Source: an uncultured Geobacteraceae bacterium
GTDB taxonomy: Bacteria > Desulfobacterota > Desulfuromonadia > Geobacterales > Pseudopelobacteraceae
Assembly (NCBI GenBank): GCA_903876875.1
Contig: CAIRBT010000133.1
Span: forward strand, 1-34,185
Direction of reading: 5' to 3'
DNA length: 34,185 nucleotides
The position numbers were made by a program, and so were the translations under genes. Below are positions 32,509-34,185 of this stretch, piece by piece. Every line of letters begins with the position of its first letter. Positions within the stretch are counted from its first letter, which is position 1. The notes below the pieces were generated by a model, which saw only the letters and a list, made by a program, of their open reading frames with translations, did not search any database and had not been told where the DNA came from.

Positions 32509-32973
32509 TCACTTCCTTTGATGGATGCTACACGTTTCGCTCTCACAGGTATGTCGTTTCGGCAGATAAGGTCGAACACGGGCGAACAGCCAGTAACCAA
32601 TGCGGGCTAACCGGTTTACCACCGGCAACTGAATGATGCGCCCCATGATACCGTAGAGTGTCGAAGTCGGGAATGCCTGCCATATGGCCCAGAATGAGTC
32701 AACCCCTTTGAACACCTGTCCATCCTGATCAATGGCATGCAACTGGTGCATGAAATCAGTGAGCGCAATCTGGTACGGAGCCGAGTCAAAATCAGGGGAA
32801 CTGATGTCAATTGCCACCAGATTTTCCCCGTTATCTATCCTCAGGTAGTGTTCAATCTCGGTAGCACAGAGGACGCAGGAGCCATCGTAGAACACTCTAA
32901 GCGGGAAACGTGGCACTCTCACTGAATGAGTGGGCTTACCCGTAACATTACGAAAGGTTAGCCCCTTAGTCAT
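32509..32973 (-). CDS. DCC family thiol-disulfide oxidoreductase-like protein (DUF393)
   Basis: 154 residues. The DCC signature is at about residue 29: LRVFYDGSCVLC (D-x-x-C-x-x-C), with DISSPDF and VFKGVDSFWAIW following as in PF04134 proteins. A Cys-rich tail (CESETCSIHQ) is present. The fold is thioredoxin-like; function is not established for most members. The ATG at 32973 overlaps the stop of a 14-codon leader ORF (ATGA). The SOUL gene lies upstream on the same strand, so the two are probably co-transcribed. Confidence 0.85.
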   Translation of the reverse strand: MTKGLTFRNVTGKPTHSVRVPRFPLRVFYDGSCVLCATEIEHYLRIDNGENLVAIDISSPDFDSAPYQIALTDFMHQLHAIDQDGQVFKGVDSFWAIWQAFPTSTLYGIMGRIIQLPVVNRLARIGYWLFARVRPYLPKRHTCESETCSIHQRK

Positions 32974-33014
32974 CCCCACACCATGGTCTGCTCATCGATT
33001 TCGTGTAAGTTCAT
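32970..33014 (-). CDS. 14-codon leader ORF coupled to the DUF393 gene
   Basis: ATG 33014 has a strong AAGGAGATAGT site and reads MNLHEIDEQTMVWG, ending in a TGA that overlaps the next ATG. The DUF393 gene has no good site of its own, so translation likely enters here. It may be a truncated gene rather than a designed leader. Confidence 0.4.
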   Translation of the reverse strand: MNLHEIDEQTMVWG

Positions 33015-33039
33015 ACTATCTCCTTGATGACAATCTCTG

Positions 33040-33600
33040 TCACTCCGAGGCAATCGGAATCAGTATCTCATTTCGACGCAGAAACCAGGGTGTGAACGGC
33101 GGGTTGTAGCGTGCCCAGACCGGATCGCCCAGGACTTTCAAGTTGTTGGCTGTGATCCATTGTTCCAGTTTTTGCTCATAATGCATGTATCTCTTCGCGC
33201 TCCAGAATCCGGAATATTGAACGGCAGCCACTCTGCGGGCAGGAACCGGACGCAGTTTAATGTTTGAATCTTCGGGAGTCGGCAGGTTTTCCAGAGAATA
33301 TGAAGCCGGCATCATAAAGCTTACGGCCCACTTTCCCTGAATATTCAGTTGACTGACCGGGGCGGTCATGGATATTTTTTCCCCTGTCAGCTCCTGCGAA
33401 ACGGGAGCCGTCATAGTAATCTTGACCCGTGGTTTATTGTCACCGGAAATGTAGCGGAAAAGCGGTCTGAAAGCCTTGCTGCCGGCATTTTCCAAGTCAC
33501 CGTCAACAATGATTTCGGCGAGTATCTGACTGGCGTACTGGCGCAGCTCGAAAATTTTGTCTGCTTTAATAACCGTGTAGGGTGCTTCTTCGGTTGCCAT
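33040..33600 (-). CDS. SOUL-family heme-binding protein
   Basis: About 186 residues without signal peptide. SOUL/HBP features: EAPYTVIKADKIFELRQYAS at the start, AFRPLFRYISGDN, ITMTAPVSQ repeated as ISMTAPVSQ, FMMPASYSLENLPTP, and VAAVQYSGFWS. The end, ARYNPPFTPWFLRRNEILI, is the family's usual terminus. Bacterial SOUL proteins bind heme or related tetrapyrroles; the role is not known. The ATG at 33600 is preferred over GTG 33612 because AGGAG lies too close to the GTG. Confidence 0.9.
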   Translation of the reverse strand: MATEEAPYTVIKADKIFELRQYASQILAEIIVDGDLENAGSKAFRPLFRYISGDNKPRVKITMTAPVSQELTGEKISMTAPVSQLNIQGKWAVSFMMPASYSLENLPTPEDSNIKLRPVPARRVAAVQYSGFWSAKRYMHYEQKLEQWITANNLKVLGDPVWARYNPPFTPWFLRRNEILIPIASE

Positions 33601-33617
33601 GGCAGTAGTCACTCCTG

Positions 33618-33806
33618 TTAACTGGCTCTCGGGATGAGAACAAAGATCAGCTCAATATCCCCAATCATAAGCTCAGTTTTGATATTGCGCAATATGTCTT
33701 CGACGATCCGTTGCATATCAGTAAGCATGATCGCATTGAAAACAGGGAAGAACACTGGCAGACCGTCGGACAGTTCGCAGGTCGACACGTTGTGTTGGTA
33801 GCACAT
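33618..33806 (-). CDS. Small hypothetical protein
   Basis: 62 codons, stop 17 bp before the preferred SOUL start. It has hydrophobic and helical parts (GLPVFFPVFNAIMLTDMQRI, ELMIGDIELIFVLI) but no known motif. No strong ribosome site precedes the ATG at 33806. The strand and spacing suit an operon with the SOUL gene, but chance or a gene remnant is equally possible. Confidence 0.35.
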   Translation of the reverse strand: MCYQHNVSTCELSDGLPVFFPVFNAIMLTDMQRIVEDILRNIKTELMIGDIELIFVLIPRAS

Positions 33807-33900
33807 AACCGTTTTGGTTAATGGTTCTGGTCGGATAAATCCCTGAAAATACCTACAAATCAGATGTTATCCGTGCGCTACTGCTTTTCCCAGGTTACTT

Positions 33901-33978
33901 TCAGCTCGAAAGGCAACAAAGAAAGAAAGGATCGGTTATGAAGAAGGAACTTATCTAAAAAACAGATGGCAGAATTAG
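33901..33978 (+). pseudogene. BrnT-type toxin, C-terminal remnant
   Basis: This frame reads SARKATKKERIGYEEG and stops at 33978. S-A-R-K-A-T-K-x-E-R-x-x-Y-E is the typical end of BrnT ribonuclease toxins. Upstream in this frame (from about 33840) the residues do not match the family, so the body is missing or scrambled. It overlaps the antitoxin start, as in intact brnTA pairs. Confidence 0.55.
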
Positions 33979-34049
33979 AAGTTCTGGATGCCATGCCTGA
34001 TGAGGATATAAACCTTACGGATATTCCTGAATTAAATATACTGTCCTAG
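33938..34049 (+). pseudogene. BrnA-type antitoxin, frameshifted and truncated
   Basis: From ATG 33938 (AAAGGATCGG upstream) MKKEL is followed by a stop. Skipping one base at 33953 restores SKKQMAELEVLDAMPDEDI and then LTDIPELN, the N-terminus typical of BrnA antitoxins (P-D-E-x-I-x-x-x-D-I-P-E). After PELN the match ends abruptly and a TAG appears at 34047, exactly where IS-like DNA begins. The DNA-binding part of BrnA is gone. Confidence 0.65.
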
Positions 34050-34185
34050 GAGTCTGTCGGACTTAGGGAATCGTCGCGAAAATTCGGCTGGGCGAGAGCA
34101 GATTTCGACGATTTTGAAGGTCAATAGTCGTTCTATTGACCGAAAAAGCGGTGAAATATGATCCGTTCAGACGGATTTGCAGCAG
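34047..34185. mobile_element. Probable end of an insertion sequence, cut by the window
   Basis: The DNA following the broken antitoxin starts TAGGAGTCTGTCGGACTTAG, with a short internal palindrome (AGTC/GACT) like a terminal repeat, and later forms a hairpin GGTCAATAG / CTATTGACC (34119-34141). No coding frame is present in this 139-bp edge. It looks like the untranslated end of an IS (IS1182-like in feel, not certain). The transposase would lie to the right. Confidence 0.5.

Noticed and set aside
1-34185. CRISPR array, tRNA or rRNA genes
   Set aside because: No regularly spaced repeats and no cloverleaf or rRNA-like stretches were seen by eye on either strand.

Overview
The window most resembles a chromosomal segment of a Desulfuromonadales/Geobacterales-type bacterium (class-level inference). 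It carries a beta-oxidation operon linked to a membrane FeS ETF:quinone oxidoreductase, two large chemoreceptors with unusually long periplasmic regions, a hybrid histidine kinase, glgC, and an O-antigen/EPS locus with a MarR_EPS-like regulator. There are no tRNA, rRNA or CRISPR features that I can see. Most of the window has medium to high GC, but positions ~90-2780 are clearly AT-rich.

Left arm (1-8700, all minus strand): a polysaccharide locus. In transcription order it is fcl (GDP-L-fucose synthase), a methyltransferase, a winged-helix regulator, gmd (GDP-mannose 4,6-dehydratase), a HEPN/MNT cassette, wzm and wzt (ABC export of the glycan), a second and AT-rich copy of the methyltransferase, a GT9 glycosyltransferase, and the first codons of an AAA ATPase cut by the window edge. 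gmd and fcl together make GDP-L-fucose. Wzm/Wzt would export a polymer recognised by the Wzt C-terminal domain. The HEPN/MNT cassette sits inside a 101-bp direct duplication of the wzm start region, and its HEPN gene is frameshifted.

Middle (8700-25550): palindromic intergenic elements; a crcB-DUF190 fluoride-channel operon (minus); divergent cbiQ-cbiO (ECF transport without an S component here); an operon of a PstS-like periplasmic binding protein, a chemoreceptor and a pirin; then hbd-crt-acd-emo-etfB-etfA for oxidation of short acyl-CoAs with electrons passed through ETF to menaquinone. A multi-PAS hybrid histidine kinase is convergent with etfA.

Right arm (25550-34185): glgC with a clear promoter and a strong bidirectional terminator; then, on the minus strand, a periplasmic rhodanese, a second chemoreceptor paralogous to the first, and a thiolase-like protein lacking both usual catalytic cysteines. 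The right edge has a SOUL heme-binding protein, a DCC (DUF393) protein, a decayed small gene, a wrecked brnT/brnA toxin-antitoxin pair, and what looks like the end of an insertion sequence that truncated brnA.

The most interesting points are the two long-sensor chemoreceptors each next to a different exported protein, the HEPN/MNT insertion that duplicated the wzm start, the mosaic wzt with an AT-rich downstream block, and the cysteine-less thiolase.
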